DNA of 64,000 bases, taken from Astropecten irregularis (lineage: Eukaryota > Echinodermata > Asteroidea > Paxillosida > Astropectinidae). Below the pieces are notes generated by a model. It was not told where the DNA came from, did not search any database, and saw only the letters and a program-made list of their open reading frames with translations. Positions within the stretch are counted from its first letter, which is position 1. Each line of letters opens with the position of its first letter. The DNA is taken from positions 10,388,798-10,452,797 of the forward strand of contig OZ020260.1 of NCBI GenBank assembly GCA_963971285.1. The letters are read 5' to 3'. Positions 15,201 to 24,989 of this stretch are shown here, in pieces. The translations under genes were made by a program, and so were the position numbers.

Positions 15201-16652
15201 ATGAATACATGTACATTACAGTGGTCATACACCATAGAGTACAAGCAGCCATACCTTAAGATTTCTAAGGTGTCTTACATCCTGTGACAATTTGGGAGGG
15301 GGAAGGAATGAGATATTAATTAGTTCTCCGATATCAATGATGATGGCAGAAAAGATCATTGTTACTGTAATTCACACTGTTTTATAGTCACAGAAGTTAC
15401 AGTCCTATACTGTTCCAAATTCCAAGAACAATATTATTATGGTCATTCTACCCAAAGCTGGGGACATGGTTTGGGACATCTTCCCTTGATAAATGGAAAA
15501 ATCACGGAGGAATAAGAAATTGTCTATCACTCCATGAATAAATCTTATATCAATCATCTGCTGTAATGCGAGCACATTTTCACCGGTGTCCAATGAATAA
15601 GAATACTTTTAAAGAACAATACTAAATTATCAATGTAATCAGAGATCACAATCAAGAACAAGATATGGGACAGTAAACTGAAGGAATTACAATTCCCTCA
15701 ACTGGATGGAATAAATTAACCCATATCAGAAATTGAGGAACTTTTTTCTATTGTGAATAATAAGTTTCAGCAAATGTAAAATCAAATGTTGAAAAAGAAA
15801 CAAAGCTGGGAAATTTTGGGGTAAAGAAAAGTTGGTCTTCGTTTCTTTGGAAAGAAAATCATATTTTTTTAAGAAAGAGACAGACAGCCTTTCAAATTAA
15901 AACTGTAAGAATAGCATTCTTGTGCAAAAGATCAAACTTTTCATGCCGAAAGTGTGCATCATAGATACATGTACATTGTATTCTCAGCTGTCTAAATACC
16001 GTACAACTTCTTACCAACACAAATGTGCAGTTACTATACATTTTCAATGTTCAAAACAATTTTGCACTAGGGTTAATAACCACAGCCTCATGGCTGCATG
16101 TTTGCTTATACAAATAAAAATCCATTTTACCCATTACATTTTCATAAACTTATAGATGGCACATGTTTGGTAAGTTGCTTTTGACCAAACATGACACTTA
16201 ATGTGCTTTTAATCTCAAAGACTGTATTTTGAATAATCAACACAAGTTTTCAAAGAACATACATGTAGTTAGGAAAAATAATTCACAAAAAGTGTTTTTT
16301 GTTTAAGGTTTCCATGATATTCGTCAACATTTTGTAAACATGAAAATATGGACATTTGCTGGCCTACCTGTAAGTTGACTGGGTCTCGGAAGCTTTCATC
16401 AGACGCAGTCTGCAACTTCTCCAAGATCCAAGTCTCAAGCTCATCGGCATCTCGCTTGAAGAACTGAAAGCGTCTGGCAGCTTCTAGCTTCTCTCTCCTC
16501 TCCCGGGCGAGTCGTTTGAACTCCTCATAGTGCTCCAAGACCTGCTGACGACGATCATGGATGTCATCTGCCGTCTCCAAGACTTTGATATCACCCCGTT
16601 CCATCATGGCGTCGGCTGTTTGGTGGACTTCTCACTTGCAATTTATCTAGGC
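3192..16652 (-). CDS. SPTAN1: alpha-spectrin (non-erythroid), N-terminal half, 18 coding exons
   Basis: Alpha-spectrin pairs with beta-spectrin in the actin-linked skeleton under the plasma membrane. Exon joining by GT-AG sites with consistent phases gives about 958 codons, starting with tandem ATGs at 16607 and 16604. The order is: an N-terminal partial repeat (about residues 10-46, the helix that pairs with beta-spectrin in tetramers), then triple-helical repeats of about 106 residues, R1 to R8, and the first part of R9. Diagnostic motifs include [50 protein letters not shown] and [14 protein letters not shown]. The last exon seen ends at ...KQATECR, exactly where vertebrate alpha-spectrins continue into the SH3 domain. 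The SH3, later repeats and EF-hands must lie beyond base 1. Every exon is open and no frameshift is seen. Exon limits are 16368-16652, 13056-13181, 12124-12264, 11545-11825, 10813-10957, 10363-10479, 9973-10146, 9263-9364, 8513-8650, 7749-7859, 7380-7457, 7039-7194, 6417-6621, 5996-6108, 5529-5714, 4840-5089, 4007-4224 and 3192-3284. Confidence 0.96.
3820..3890 (-). repeat. tRNA-like SINE fragment
   Basis: The minus strand reads a Pol III B box (GTGGGTTCGAATCCTATCT) preceded by about 40 bp of weakly tRNA-like sequence. There is no complementary acceptor stem, so this is a tRNA-derived SINE or tRNA relic rather than a functional tRNA. Confidence 0.4.
4007..4224 (-). CDS. SPTAN1: alpha-spectrin exon, residues 855-927 (repeats 8-9)
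   Basis: Starts by completing the split glutamate ([19 protein letters not shown]) and runs through [20 protein letters not shown] to ...DEDTAE, donor GTGGGT. The tip of a foldback repeat lies only about 34 nt upstream of its acceptor. Confidence 0.95.
4258..4565. repeat. TTAAAGG foldback MITE, subfamily A, copy A1
   Basis: The tips TTTAAAGGTAGTATCATACT and AAGTATGATAGTACCTTTAA face each other around a roughly 300-bp partly palindromic body. It sits in a spectrin intron immediately 5' (in transcript sense) of exon 4007-4224. Confidence 0.8.
4840..5089 (-). CDS. SPTAN1: alpha-spectrin exon, residues 772-855 (repeat 8)
   Basis: 250 nt beginning [20 protein letters not shown] and containing [20 protein letters not shown]. 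It ends with one base of a split glutamate codon before donor GTACAG. This is one of the best conserved stretches of alpha-spectrin. Confidence 0.95.
5326..5445. repeat. foldback repeat with GGGGCC-ATTTCATAAA tips, copy 1
   Basis: The ends GGGGCCGATTTCATAAA and TTTATGAAATCGGCCCC are perfect inverted repeats around about 85 bp. Two other copies (16780-17020 and 55744-55991) share the tips. It lies in a spectrin intron. Confidence 0.8.
5529..5714 (-). CDS. SPTAN1: alpha-spectrin exon, residues 710-771 (repeats 7-8)
   Basis: 62 codons, phase 0, acceptor TTCCTCCTCAG, donor GTAAGT. Encodes [20 protein letters not shown] to LKERYQAVQ. Confidence 0.94.
5996..6108 (-). CDS. SPTAN1: alpha-spectrin exon, residues 672-709 (repeat 7)
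   Basis: Two bases complete the split codon, then [20 protein letters not shown] and LLQSDDHGK. Acceptor CTCTTTTGCAG, donor GTAATG, phase 0 out. Confidence 0.94.
6417..6621 (-). CDS. SPTAN1: alpha-spectrin exon, residues 604-672 (repeat 6)
   Basis: 205 nt from [20 protein letters not shown] to ...LITQTETK, plus one base of a split threonine codon before donor GTGAGA. Phase 0 in, phase 1 out, matching the next exon. Confidence 0.94.
7039..7194 (-). CDS. SPTAN1: alpha-spectrin exon, residues 552-603 (repeats 5-6)
   Basis: 52 codons, phase 0, acceptor TTCACCAG, donor GTTGGT. Encodes [20 protein letters not shown] through [16 protein letters not shown], starting repeat 6. Confidence 0.94.
7380..7457 (-). 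CDS. SPTAN1: alpha-spectrin exon, residues 526-551 (repeat 5)
   Basis: The smallest exon seen: 26 codons, phase 0, [20 protein letters not shown] then QRRKDE, between acceptor TTATACAG and donor GTAGGA. Confidence 0.93.
7522..7690. repeat. TTAAAGG foldback MITE, subfamily B, partial copy B1
   Basis: TTAAAGGGCATGTACAACAT followed by the family's internal sequence (TTTGTCATGGAATAAAAACA, ACCTGTGAAATTTTCAG). Only about half the element is present. It lies in a spectrin intron. Confidence 0.7.
7749..7859 (-). CDS. SPTAN1: alpha-spectrin exon, residues 489-525 (repeat 5)
   Basis: 37 codons, phase 0, acceptor TTCTTTTAG, donor GTATGG. Reads [20 protein letters not shown] then ...[10 protein letters not shown]. 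Confidence 0.94.
8027..8190. repeat. foldback MITE, TTAGGAGGGCC family, copy 2
   Basis: The flank AAACTGCTCATCAGACAAAA is followed by TGCTTGGAGTTAGGCGGGCC, GATCCTAGC and the inverted complement. Same layout as copies at 1887 and 54120. Confidence 0.75.
8513..8650 (-). CDS. SPTAN1: alpha-spectrin exon, residues 443-488 (repeats 4-5)
   Basis: Acceptor CCCCGTAG, donor GTAAGTAAG, 46 codons, phase 0. Contains [20 protein letters not shown], closely matching the vertebrate repeat 5 entry. Confidence 0.94.
8755..8982. repeat. hexamer-ended repeat (GAGCCN), copy 1
   Basis: Shares the internal segment AAAATATAGGTTGTGGTTTT and its continuation with 58041-58304 and 58504-58741. It is bordered by GAGCCN hexamer runs (GGAGCCTGAGCCTGAGC). 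It lies in a spectrin intron. Confidence 0.75.
9263..9364 (-). CDS. SPTAN1: alpha-spectrin exon, residues 409-442 (repeat 4)
   Basis: A 34-codon phase-0 exon with acceptor TTCAG and donor GTAGGA. It reads [20 protein letters not shown] then ...[10 protein letters not shown]. It lacks a usable internal ATG and was found by matching the vertebrate segment between adjoining exons. Confidence 0.92.
9680..9800 (+). repeat. SINE core-like fragment
   Basis: GGGTTCAAGCCCAACCACAG is followed by GGCACTTGTGCGCTTGAGCA and TAAATGGATACCTG. This resembles the conserved central part of V-SINE-like elements of fish and invertebrates (family assignment from memory, not a search). It lies in a spectrin intron. 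Confidence 0.45.
9973..10146 (-). CDS. SPTAN1: alpha-spectrin exon, residues 351-408 (repeat 4)
   Basis: Acceptor CTCTTTCAG, donor GTCAGA, 58 codons, phase 0. Encodes [20 protein letters not shown] and [20 protein letters not shown], the start of repeat 4. Confidence 0.95.
10363..10479 (-). CDS. SPTAN1: alpha-spectrin exon, residues 312-350 (repeat 3)
   Basis: Acceptor after a T-rich tract (TTTTTTTCAG), donor GTCAGT. 39 codons, phase 0. Encodes [18 protein letters not shown] through ...NWQNLRTK, the helix B-C part of repeat 3. Confidence 0.94.
10813..10957 (-). CDS. SPTAN1: alpha-spectrin exon, residues 263-311 (repeat 3)
   Basis: The first base completes the split arginine, then [20 protein letters not shown] and a stretch including [16 protein letters not shown], to ...NALEDK and donor GTATGG. 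It ends in phase 0. No ATG-started frame covers it, so simple ORF scans miss this exon. Confidence 0.93.
11545..11825 (-). CDS. SPTAN1: alpha-spectrin exon, residues 170-263 (repeats 2-3)
   Basis: A 281-nt exon from [19 protein letters not shown] to [12 protein letters not shown], ending with two bases (AG) of a split arginine codon before donor GTACAT. A long antisense reading frame on the plus strand here is a shadow of this exon. Confidence 0.95.
12124..12264 (-). CDS. SPTAN1: alpha-spectrin exon, residues 123-169 (repeats 1-2)
   Basis: Acceptor CTCTCTTGCAG, donor GTAAGA, 47 codons, phase 0. It contains the near-invariant stretch [14 protein letters not shown] that links repeats 1 and 2, and ends in ...VMFWIRDK. 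Confidence 0.95.
13056..13181 (-). CDS. SPTAN1: alpha-spectrin exon, residues 81-122 (repeat 1)
   Basis: Acceptor CCATACAG then [20 protein letters not shown], through to ...HFASDVIE and donor GTAAAA. It is 42 codons, phase 0 at both ends. It encodes most of helix B of repeat 1. Confidence 0.95.
14081..14393. mobile_element. non-autonomous DNA transposon (MITE) with 33-bp terminal inverted repeats
   Basis: The left end TCATAGAGATACATACTAAT continues AAACTAGAGGGCGG and is perfectly mirrored at the right end (CCGCCCTCTAGTTTATTAGT continuing ATGTATCTCTATGA). The flanks carry a 6-7 bp direct repeat (ATGTGAT), which looks like a target-site duplication. The about 245-bp interior is more GC/CpG-rich than its surroundings and encodes no transposase. 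Superfamily not assigned. Confidence 0.85.
14825..14855. repeat. TGTACA microsatellite
   Basis: ATGTACATGTACATGTACAT-type run; similar palindromic TACATG tracts recur at 17565-17585, 19870-19890, 20105-20165 and 20550-20570. Confidence 0.8.
16368..16652 (-). CDS. SPTAN1: alpha-spectrin first coding exon (residues 1-80)
   Basis: Translation begins at an ATG-ATG pair (16607/16604) and runs 80 codons to ...DPVNLQ, followed by a GTAGGC donor, phase 0. It encodes the tetramerisation helix ([15 protein letters not shown]) and the start of repeat 1 ([17 protein letters not shown]). An in-frame TGA lies upstream of the ATG. A pyrimidine-rich TTTATTCTAG acceptor ends at 16653, so this exon carries about 45 nt of 5' UTR and at least one more non-coding 5' exon must exist upstream. 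Confidence 0.95.
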
Positions 16653-16779
16653 CTAGAATAAACCAAGAAGATAGATACATAAGACTTCAACATGCAAACA
16701 TCCAAGGGTGTAGGCATAGGCAAATTATAGACATTTTAAAAGATCTCTTTGAACATGTACATTAACATCATTTATTCTG

Positions 16780-17020
16780 GACCCAATTTCATAAAACACA
16801 TTTGCTTCATTAAGCATGTAAAGTTGTCCTTGATCAAACACCAAATTTTCATGTGATGTTTACTGCTTTTGACTAAGAAGTATCCGGCCCTTGTTTGTTG
16901 AACATAACATTCACAAAGAGTTTTGGCTGGCATTGTGATTTTGTTTACCGGTACCAGGGGTTTTTGGTGCTTAAGCAAATTTTGTGTGCATTTAAGCAGC
17001 TCTATGAAATTGGCCCTAGG
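16780..17020. repeat. foldback repeat with ATTTCATAAA tips, copy 2
   Basis: GACCCAATTTCATAAAACAC at one end and AGCTCTATGAAATTGGCCCT at the other, with an internal AAGCAAATTTTGTG-type arm. Related to copies at 5326 and 55744. Confidence 0.7.
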
Positions 17021-18008
17021 TCTCAACTATATATATCAGAGTACAACTTCCACCAATGTACACGTTATATGTAATGTATGTACAACAGGATCTGTTTAAT
17101 ACAGGATTTCCTCTATTACTCTGATATTCAGGTGAGTATTACTGATTACATGTAAACTGAGCTGCTATTGCTAACCTTGAACCAATGCACGGCTTATGTA
17201 CTACAATGATACTGGAAAAGACATGTACATAATGAACCATGGTAGAAAATACTTTATAATAACAATGCATTGAACACCTCATGTATACTTTGATTCTTTT
17301 CAGTTTTATATACATTGCATGTATGTTCAACTGTACAGGCCAGCATAAACATGTACGCACTACGCATTCAGACATACTGTACATGTAGCACTATGTGTAA
17401 TGTTCGAATGTTCCACAACATGCACTCATGCAACATGTGTGATATCTGAAAACACAGAATCAATGTATACAAAGCATGAATTCTCCTTTGAAATCCCTAT
17501 ATATAAATCCTACAAGTAATAAAACATCAAACACCAATAGTACATGCGCATGACACACGCAAACATGTGTACATGTACATGCACAGTGTAATTGTATTCT
17601 CAAACAGTCATGTTTGTATGCACACCTTCATGGTGGTAATAACTTAGGGTGACTCATCCTGTGCAAATGTCACTGTCTTTAAATTCTCCCTAATGTATTT
17701 AACAATATGTGAAGAAATTATAATCATCAAATAACCACAAGGGAAACTGACTGGATTAATTTTAAGTCATTGAAAATTTAAGTTTCAGTAATAGAAAATT
17801 TAATTTTCAGTCATTGAAAAATTATATTCAATGACTTAAATAAGAAAGCGGTATGCTATTTGAGTGATCCCCCATGTAGGTCTACTGTCACTGTCAGGTT
17901 GCAGCATTGCTATACTAAGTACCGGGTATGTGTATATTCAATGATCCTTGCAATATGTGAGTTGTTCCATGGCTTCTGACAGCCAAATGAACAACGACAA
18001 TTGACTAG

Positions 18009-18213
18009 AAGGCCTTTTCATACAATGCTAAAAAAAACTTGCAAGGCTTGCGAGTTGTTCTCATCATGCTTGAGAAATTTCTCAAGGATTCACCAGGGAC
18101 GTCGGCCACTCTCAAGCATTGGTGTCCTTTCACACGATGCCACTTTTGTAAGATTTCTCAAGCATGAGAAAACCTGCAAGTCAGGATTTTTTTAGCATCG
18201 TTTGAAAAGGCCA
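18009..18213. repeat. foldback MITE with AAGGCCTTTT tips, copy 1
   Basis: The arms contain CTCATCATGCTTGAGAAATT and AGATTTCTCAAGCATGAGAA, with ends AAGGCCTTTTCA and TGAAAAGGCCATT. A second copy at 44684-44892 is highly similar throughout. Confidence 0.85.
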
Positions 18214-18228
18214 TTATGGACACCACCA

Positions 18229-18345
18229 ACATAGGGCTGAATGGCTCAGTTGGTATTCTATTGAGCACAGAGCACCAGCATGATATTCCAGAGATCACTG
18301 GTGCGAATCCTGCTTCAGTCAATTTTTCTTTGTCCACTTTTCAAT
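18229..18345 (+). repeat. tRNA-derived SINE, plus-strand copy
   Basis: An A box-like GGCTCAGTTGGTA and B box-like GGTGCGAATCC are followed by the tail CAGTCAATTTTTCTTTG. The same tail follows the tRNA-like head at 62190-62310 on the other strand, which defines a family. Confidence 0.65.
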
Positions 18346-19799
18346 AACAAAATTATAAAATCAATGCTCACACATTTTGAAGTATTTCTTAAATTGCCTT
18401 GTCCCTTAAGACATGAAAATTTCACAATTTACAAATTTACAATTTACAAAATAGATTTAACAAAAGAATGCCAAGCTTAACTGTAAATTGTTACAAACAA
18501 TTAAAGACTTGTCTTCCAAAGACATCATGTATGTACACCAATGTTATCATGTGGCTTAAATCATTCATTCAATACCCCTCCATGTAAGGTCAAACAAAAA
18601 ATGGTAATAGAAAAGCTCAGTGCTCTGAAATGTAGGCTAATTAATATTTATTTGTAAAAATTTTTCGAAATACAAAATTCAGTAATTGCCAACAAATTGT
18701 TTGACAGGGGAATATCCTTCTAATTTAATATAAAAGTCCCCCAATCATGAATTTCGTTCAAGGTTTTCAAGTGCTCAAAATCTGTTCAGGACTATTCCTA
18801 GTAAAATTCAGTCAGTTAATTCTGAAAAGATACACACAAATTGCCCTCATCCTACAAACATCCTCCAAAACATTGGACGATTTGGAAGATATAGGGGGGT
18901 TAAGGTTAAAATGCAGCACGAAAGAGCATCAATTTTACGAGAAAACTGCAGCTATTTGAAATATCCCATCCTCTCCAGACATCTGACACCACCCCATCAT
19001 CACATCATTATTTCCCATCATTTCTCCAAACTCATTTCTCCTTGCGCAAACCAAATAAATAATGTCACCATACATACCTCTGAAAAATCCAACACAACAA
19101 TCAGTCAAATATATCCATGAAAGAATACATGTTAGACAGTGGAAGGAGAGAAAAAAACTACCCTGAAAATCTCTTCAAAGCTCACCTCAAACGGCCACCA
19201 CTCACGGGATCCAAAAATATTAGACAGGCAAGATCTTGTGGGAAATGTAACGTCCCACACACTGTATGCCACAGGACGACGTGATCGAAGGTGCAGCCAG
19301 AAAAATTCATGAGCCAACACCCAGTTTAATATAATCTCATATACATGTAGGTCTGGCCACACAGCTGTATGCATAAATACACAGCAAGCAGTTGAACAGG
19401 GCACTTCATATTATGTGCAGTGTATGCACACACTGTGCATGCACAGAGCAGTAGGGAGGCCAGATGCAAGGTTATATTATCATACAGGGATCGCCTCATA
19501 AGTGCAGACTGCCAAGTACACAAATCAATATGTGTACTGCTGGTATAGGATGGGAATTACCAAGAGGGGCCCTGGTTTAATATCCAGTGGAATGCAGACA
19601 TGATTGGGTTATTTCTTCATTACCTTTCTGGAGTCCTAGGCCAGTGCAGTCAGGTGCTGCTGTGAATTTCATTTATTAAAAATTATTGGACTAGGACTCT
19701 AAGACAGATTGAGTCTAAAATTAATTAAAATGACACAGTATGCGTACAGACATGGGAGCAATTTAAAATTTAATGCCGGTTCTTCGCATCACAAACCTG

Positions 19800-20170
19800 G
19801 CATGTACATATCATTAGGAGCCTATGATACATGTAGCATAGAGACATAATTATGTCTTATTTCTAGAGCTACACATGTACATGTACAATGTACAGGTGTG
19901 TATGGCTTGCCCTTGTAAAGGAACAATATGAAACATGTTTCGAGGTCAAATATTCCAATATTTTGATCACATCATGTATTATGTTACATCATGTTACATT
20001 TCTCATCACACATGTACAGCATGTATGTAACACATGTACTGTACATCAAAAGACATCAAAAAAATATCGGTCTACCTAATGTTACAAAATATAGACCTAC
20101 ATGTAGGCCTACATGTAATGATGTACATGTACATGTGTCGTAATGACAAGTACATGTACATGGTGTAATT
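19800..20170. repeat. TGTACA/AGGCCT-rich simple sequence
   Basis: Many overlapping TACATGTACATG and TAGGCCTACATG palindromes with no long open frame. Such sequence is common in echinoderm genomes (general knowledge). Confidence 0.6.
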
Positions 20171-20903
20171 GATGCTGACATTTTGAAATGTCAGTAATAA
20201 AAATTGATTTTAAACAACCTTTCCTGAAAAAGCAGTGTTGAACGACCCAGCTGGATTAATTTCTTCAGGATTAAACATGTCACACTAGTCACAGTCTTCG
20301 AAAAGACAGTGCATCATGTGTAGGCCTATATTACATGTACCTCACATGTAGGCTACATCATGGAGCAAGGCTTCATGCCTACATGCACCAGTCAGTAATA
20401 TCTAAACAGCAATCAGACAATATGCTCAAACAAATCAAATTCAAAGGTCAAGGTTGCAGACAGATAAGAAACCTGCACCAAACGCAACTAAATTAAATGT
20501 TTGAACAGGTGCTAAAAGTATTGGCACACATAGATCTGCTAGTACTACATCATACATGTACATGTACATCTATATATACATAATGTAGTTCATCTACTGC
20601 AAGTGTCAAATAGAGCCCACAAACATTTTTCATCACATGGACATGAGCAGCATGACTCATACTGCTGATGAACATCACAAGCAGGTTGGGATAATACAAA
20701 AAGCCTAGGGGCCAATAAAGAAAGACAAATACATGTAATTAAACAATTAATCACCTCAAATTAGCAAAATGTATGTAGTTATAAAACTTACAGTATACAA
20801 TTTCAATTCCTATACAGTTACAGTTAGGCTATTATCTTATGTAATGTAACAGATTTCCATGAATTTTTCCATTCCAATTCTTGTTAAGTATTTCATAATA
20901 TGA

Positions 20904-21260
20904 CTTAAAGGGCATGTACAATGTTGGTAAAGGTGGCAGAACAGCACTCACACTTTGTCTAATCCAGCATGTAGGCCCTACATGAAATAATAAGCCTTTG
21001 AAAATTTGAACTCAATCGGACATCTGAGTCCCAGGAAAATAGTGAAAACCCAACTCAAGTTTTCTTATAACATAAACAAGGATTTTTGATCTTGCCAAGA
21101 TCAAAAATGTTTTTCGTGTTTGGTTGTACTCTTTTTGGATAAATATACCATTTCAGGCAGAAATATTTTAACGGTATGTTTTTATCAGCACCATCTTCAT
21201 ACCCTGAAAAATATATGTAAATTTGCAACCATTTCTATTTTGGTTTGTACATCCCTTTAA
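20904..21260. repeat. TTAAAGG foldback MITE, subfamily B, copy B2
   Basis: Starts TTAAAGGGCATGTACAATGT and ends GTTTGTACATCCCTTTAA. Internal segments (AATCCAGCATG, AGTGAAAACCCAACTC, GATCTTGCCAAGATC) match other subfamily B copies. Confidence 0.8.
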
Positions 21261-24009
21261 TGAAATTGTTATAATTTTGAAAAGAGGAAGGGGACAAATA
21301 CAGTAACAGTACCGATGAATTATTTCACTAGGTGTGCGCTCTCACAGGATACATTATATTCACTCAGTCAGCTGACCTCATGACATGTGCTGGTTACTAA
21401 GGAAACAGCCCCCACTGTCTGCTAGTGGTGCACTAGGGGCACCCATACATGTACTAGCATGCATATGGGGGAGGGGGTAGTAATGGGTCTTTTGTGTGCT
21501 GTATAATGTTCTTGAAGAACCGTCAATTTGAAGCCAAACAGCTAACTCGTGAATTATCGTACGTGTGACTGGCTATATGGCTTGAATTTACAAAAAAAAA
21601 TCCATAGATTCACATGCTATTTAAGATATAGGAAGAAACATGTAATTGAAAAAAACATGTACAGGAATGTGTGTACATATCATCAATTAATTATTACAAT
21701 GAAGACCAAGTAACAGGGTTGCTGAACTAGTTGTTTAAATTCTGGGACTCAAGTCCCCAAATAAAAAAAAAAATGAATATGAGCGCCCCAGTTTCTAAGT
21801 CTAATTACAATTATTGTACAAACTTGTACATCTACTGTACCTCTGTAGTACGGGACATGTATGGAAAACAAATATGCACATCTTTTCTAGTTTTCTCTGT
21901 CAATTTATGCTCCAGTTTTTAGAAAGATTTAAGATCAGTTAATATGATAACATCCTTGTATGTAAATCTTAATCTAGAAATGATAGCCATTTATTTTCAG
22001 CCAAGGTATCAAATACAAAGCTTTAACTTTCAAATGTTGCTATTGTGAATTTCAAATTCTATCACCTCAGTCAATTTCACAAAGATTTACGATTCATCTT
22101 TTACACAAGTTGTTCCTGCTTAGTAACTAGTATTGTGCCATCACACGTTGCTTACCAATTAAAATACATGCATGTTACGATCTGCCCTGAGCACAGAAAA
22201 TAAGAATTGCTCATTAAGAAGCTGAATTCTGTTATCTAGATTGGGATGAATATTCTTAGGATGTGCGTGCATGTGACAAAACACTGACACTAAATAAATC
22301 TGTTAAGACATTCATTGGTTTTAAAAGTTTAACTACAGTACCCTGAATCCATAATTTAATGTCCACATACAGGTAGATTTTAAACTACAGGATATCACTG
22401 CAAACACTAGCAGTACTGCAGCCATATCTCCTGCTATCCATCAAAATCCTTAGAGGATTTGAAAACTTCTTACATCTTGCCAGCATTTGCACTTAATGAC
22501 AAATCATCCCCACTATGGCTCTATATCATTATACTGTATTATGCACTAGTCCTGAGGACATTTCAGAATAGTTTTCTATTTTGGCAGATTAATACTGCAC
22601 ACAAGTACCAATAGTTGGATTTTAGAAGGATTAAGTGGGTATCTGGAGATTTCTCAAGATGGATTAGACATGAAGAACATAGTACAAACCTGGCTGAGAT
22701 AGGAGGTAAACAATAGCACAGGAGACTCCGTAATAAGCTGCATACAATGCAACAATCAACAGCATGAGAAGTAGAAATAAGTCTGGGTGGTCATCCAAGA
22801 ATGGACAGATACCTGGCATGCCAGATACACTGAAGAAATCAGGAGGTGCACAGTTAAACAAGACGTCAGGTCGTTCCCTGATGGACATAGATTCCGCAGT
22901 CTGTTCAGCAGTGAACAGAGCGGTGCCCAACCACGAAGACACAACTTCCAATTTCGTTCAGTTACCAATTGGGCACGATGGGTATTACTGACCAAAGTAT
23001 ACAAAGAGATTCTGTTTCAATTAATGGATCCTCTGCTTGGCAGATGACACATACATGTAAGTCAAGTTTACATTTGTGCCAAAGCCTCTCAAAGTTCAGA
23101 GAAGAGATTTGAGACAACGGAGACCAATCCAAGAAATGAACACTCAAACTTCCAGTCTCACATAAAGAAGAAGAAGAAGATTCTGAAGATGTCTACAGAT
23201 GTGATACAACTATCAAACATTGAACAAAATCAACAATGAGTTAGGTGCAGCATCCTTTTAAGAGCAGCCCGGCAACAGAACTTTAACAACATCACATAAT
23301 TTGACCGGCGACAAAAATGTAGAGAAACTATGCAGAAGACATCAGGATCATAGACTGATAAGGGAGACGATGAAATTCCACCTTGCTTCAACCCAAGTCA
23401 AGGAGGCAAAATGCAGCTGAACAGCTTCTTCAATTACATCACAGCAGACAACGTGCAAGATCTTAGAATACTAAGTAGCAGTCCGTCGGTTAAAAACAAG
23501 TAGTCATCCAAGAGGAGTGTAGAAGAGGCGGAGCGAACACATAAACGTCCAAATGCCAGACTAATAATAAACACAAGCTTCTCTTCGGCCAACAATGTGA
23601 TTTCTCCAAACACCCTGAAGTATGTTGAAAATTTCAGGAAAAGGTCAAATGCAACTAATAGCAGATCACAATATCAGGGAGATGAACAAACAAAAAAATC
23701 TGATATTTTTACATTTTTTAATCCTTGAGGATGTGTGAGCACCGTGCAAGCATTGCACTTTAGGGTCCCTGTGTGCACGTAGATTTTAATTCTCTGAGCA
23801 CGAAGTAAATGGATGTGAAACACATTAATGCACATGTACGTGTCGATGAAATCACAGGAGCATGGCAGATGTCAAGATGCTGTTAACCACTTGACACAAG
23901 AGGCTAAATCTGAGTTCCAATGAAAGTACACCTGATCATCACAAGAGGTTGAAGCTCGCTTAATCTCTAATCCACACGGAGTCAGAATCGGCTGAAAGGT
24001 TCTTTAAGA

Positions 24010-24168
24010 TGGAGATATCCTCAGGTGTTCTGGTAAAGAAGACTCTCAGCAACAGCAGTCTGTCTGCCGATGGCACAGGAGCAACACCCGTGTCTGCCCT
24101 CGAGTTGACGGCGTTCCAGAGACTCGTCCGATTTTTTTCATTCCAGAAAATAAACTCGCAAGTTGCCG
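24010..24168 (-). other. candidate 5' non-coding exon boundary of alpha-spectrin
   Basis: On the minus strand GGCCTCTTCTCTCTCAG followed by GATTGAGCTC is an excellent acceptor, and the following 150 bp is richer in GC than its surroundings. No strong donor (GTRAGT) follows closely, so the exon's other end is unknown. It could be a spectrin 5' UTR exon; this is inference from the position and the missing upstream exon. Confidence 0.25.
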
Positions 24169-24989
24169 AGCTCAATCCTGAGAGAGAAGAGGCCGGTAAA
24201 GTGACGAGGGAGAAAAACTGTACGCCTAGAGATATTAGGGCAATAGAATATCAACAAAGGAACTAAAGAAACTCTAAGCAGCGCAGGCCATCGTCTTATA
24301 AATAGAAAGATGGTGTCTACAGGCAATGCATGAATTTAACTCCAGAGACATTGATAAGGTTTTCAAACTATGCAAATTTGTCATATGAGGTTGCACTTCA
24401 TAAAGTCCAAACATGTATCTTGTAGAGTCTCTCCGCTGTTACAATCAGATCAATAACGTGTGTTTTTTTGCCATGATAGAGATTGTTTTCATGTAGAGCT
24501 CATGGCTCTCAAACGATTGCCCAGTGTCTAGTTGATGCACCGTGCCCAAATGTGCTTGCAATATCATAGGCAAAACTCACTGGAGATGAAGATCATCAAC
24601 TGCTCCAGTTGCAAGCAGGTAGAGTCTCCCTAGAAATAATCACTGTGGTAATGTCGACAATTTAGAAGGAGCAAATGACAGGTCACAAAAAGACAATTAA
24701 CGACAAGAAAGAAATTTCATGGAAACAGCAATGACGTACATGTCACAAGATATGCCCGCATCTATCGCGCATCGGCTGTAACACTCAATGACACAATCTA
24801 GAAGACGTAGACGTACCCATGGTTTGCTAGCATTGTCCCGTGTACCCTGTTCAATCTTTAAAAAACAAATTTATCCTGTTCACAAACAGCCCACATAACA
24901 AAAAAAAACGGCTCAGATTTTTTCTCTCTCAATTTCAGTCAGGAGTGACACTGTGGTTTAGATTACAGACCATCTGCCTTTCCACGCAG

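Larger units (their letters stand above)
13182..16367. other. large spectrin intron between first two coding exons
   Basis: About 3.2 kb without recognisable exons. It contains the 14081-14392 inverted-repeat element and a TGTACA-rich simple-sequence patch near 14825-14855; the remainder is AT-rich and unassigned. Confidence 0.7.

Noticed and set aside
22664-22951. Minus-strand frame with a long hydrophobic stretch resembling a membrane segment
   Set aside because: It starts at a non-ATG codon just after a stop, part of the hydrophobic run is a pyrimidine-rich tract, and nothing in it resembles a known family.
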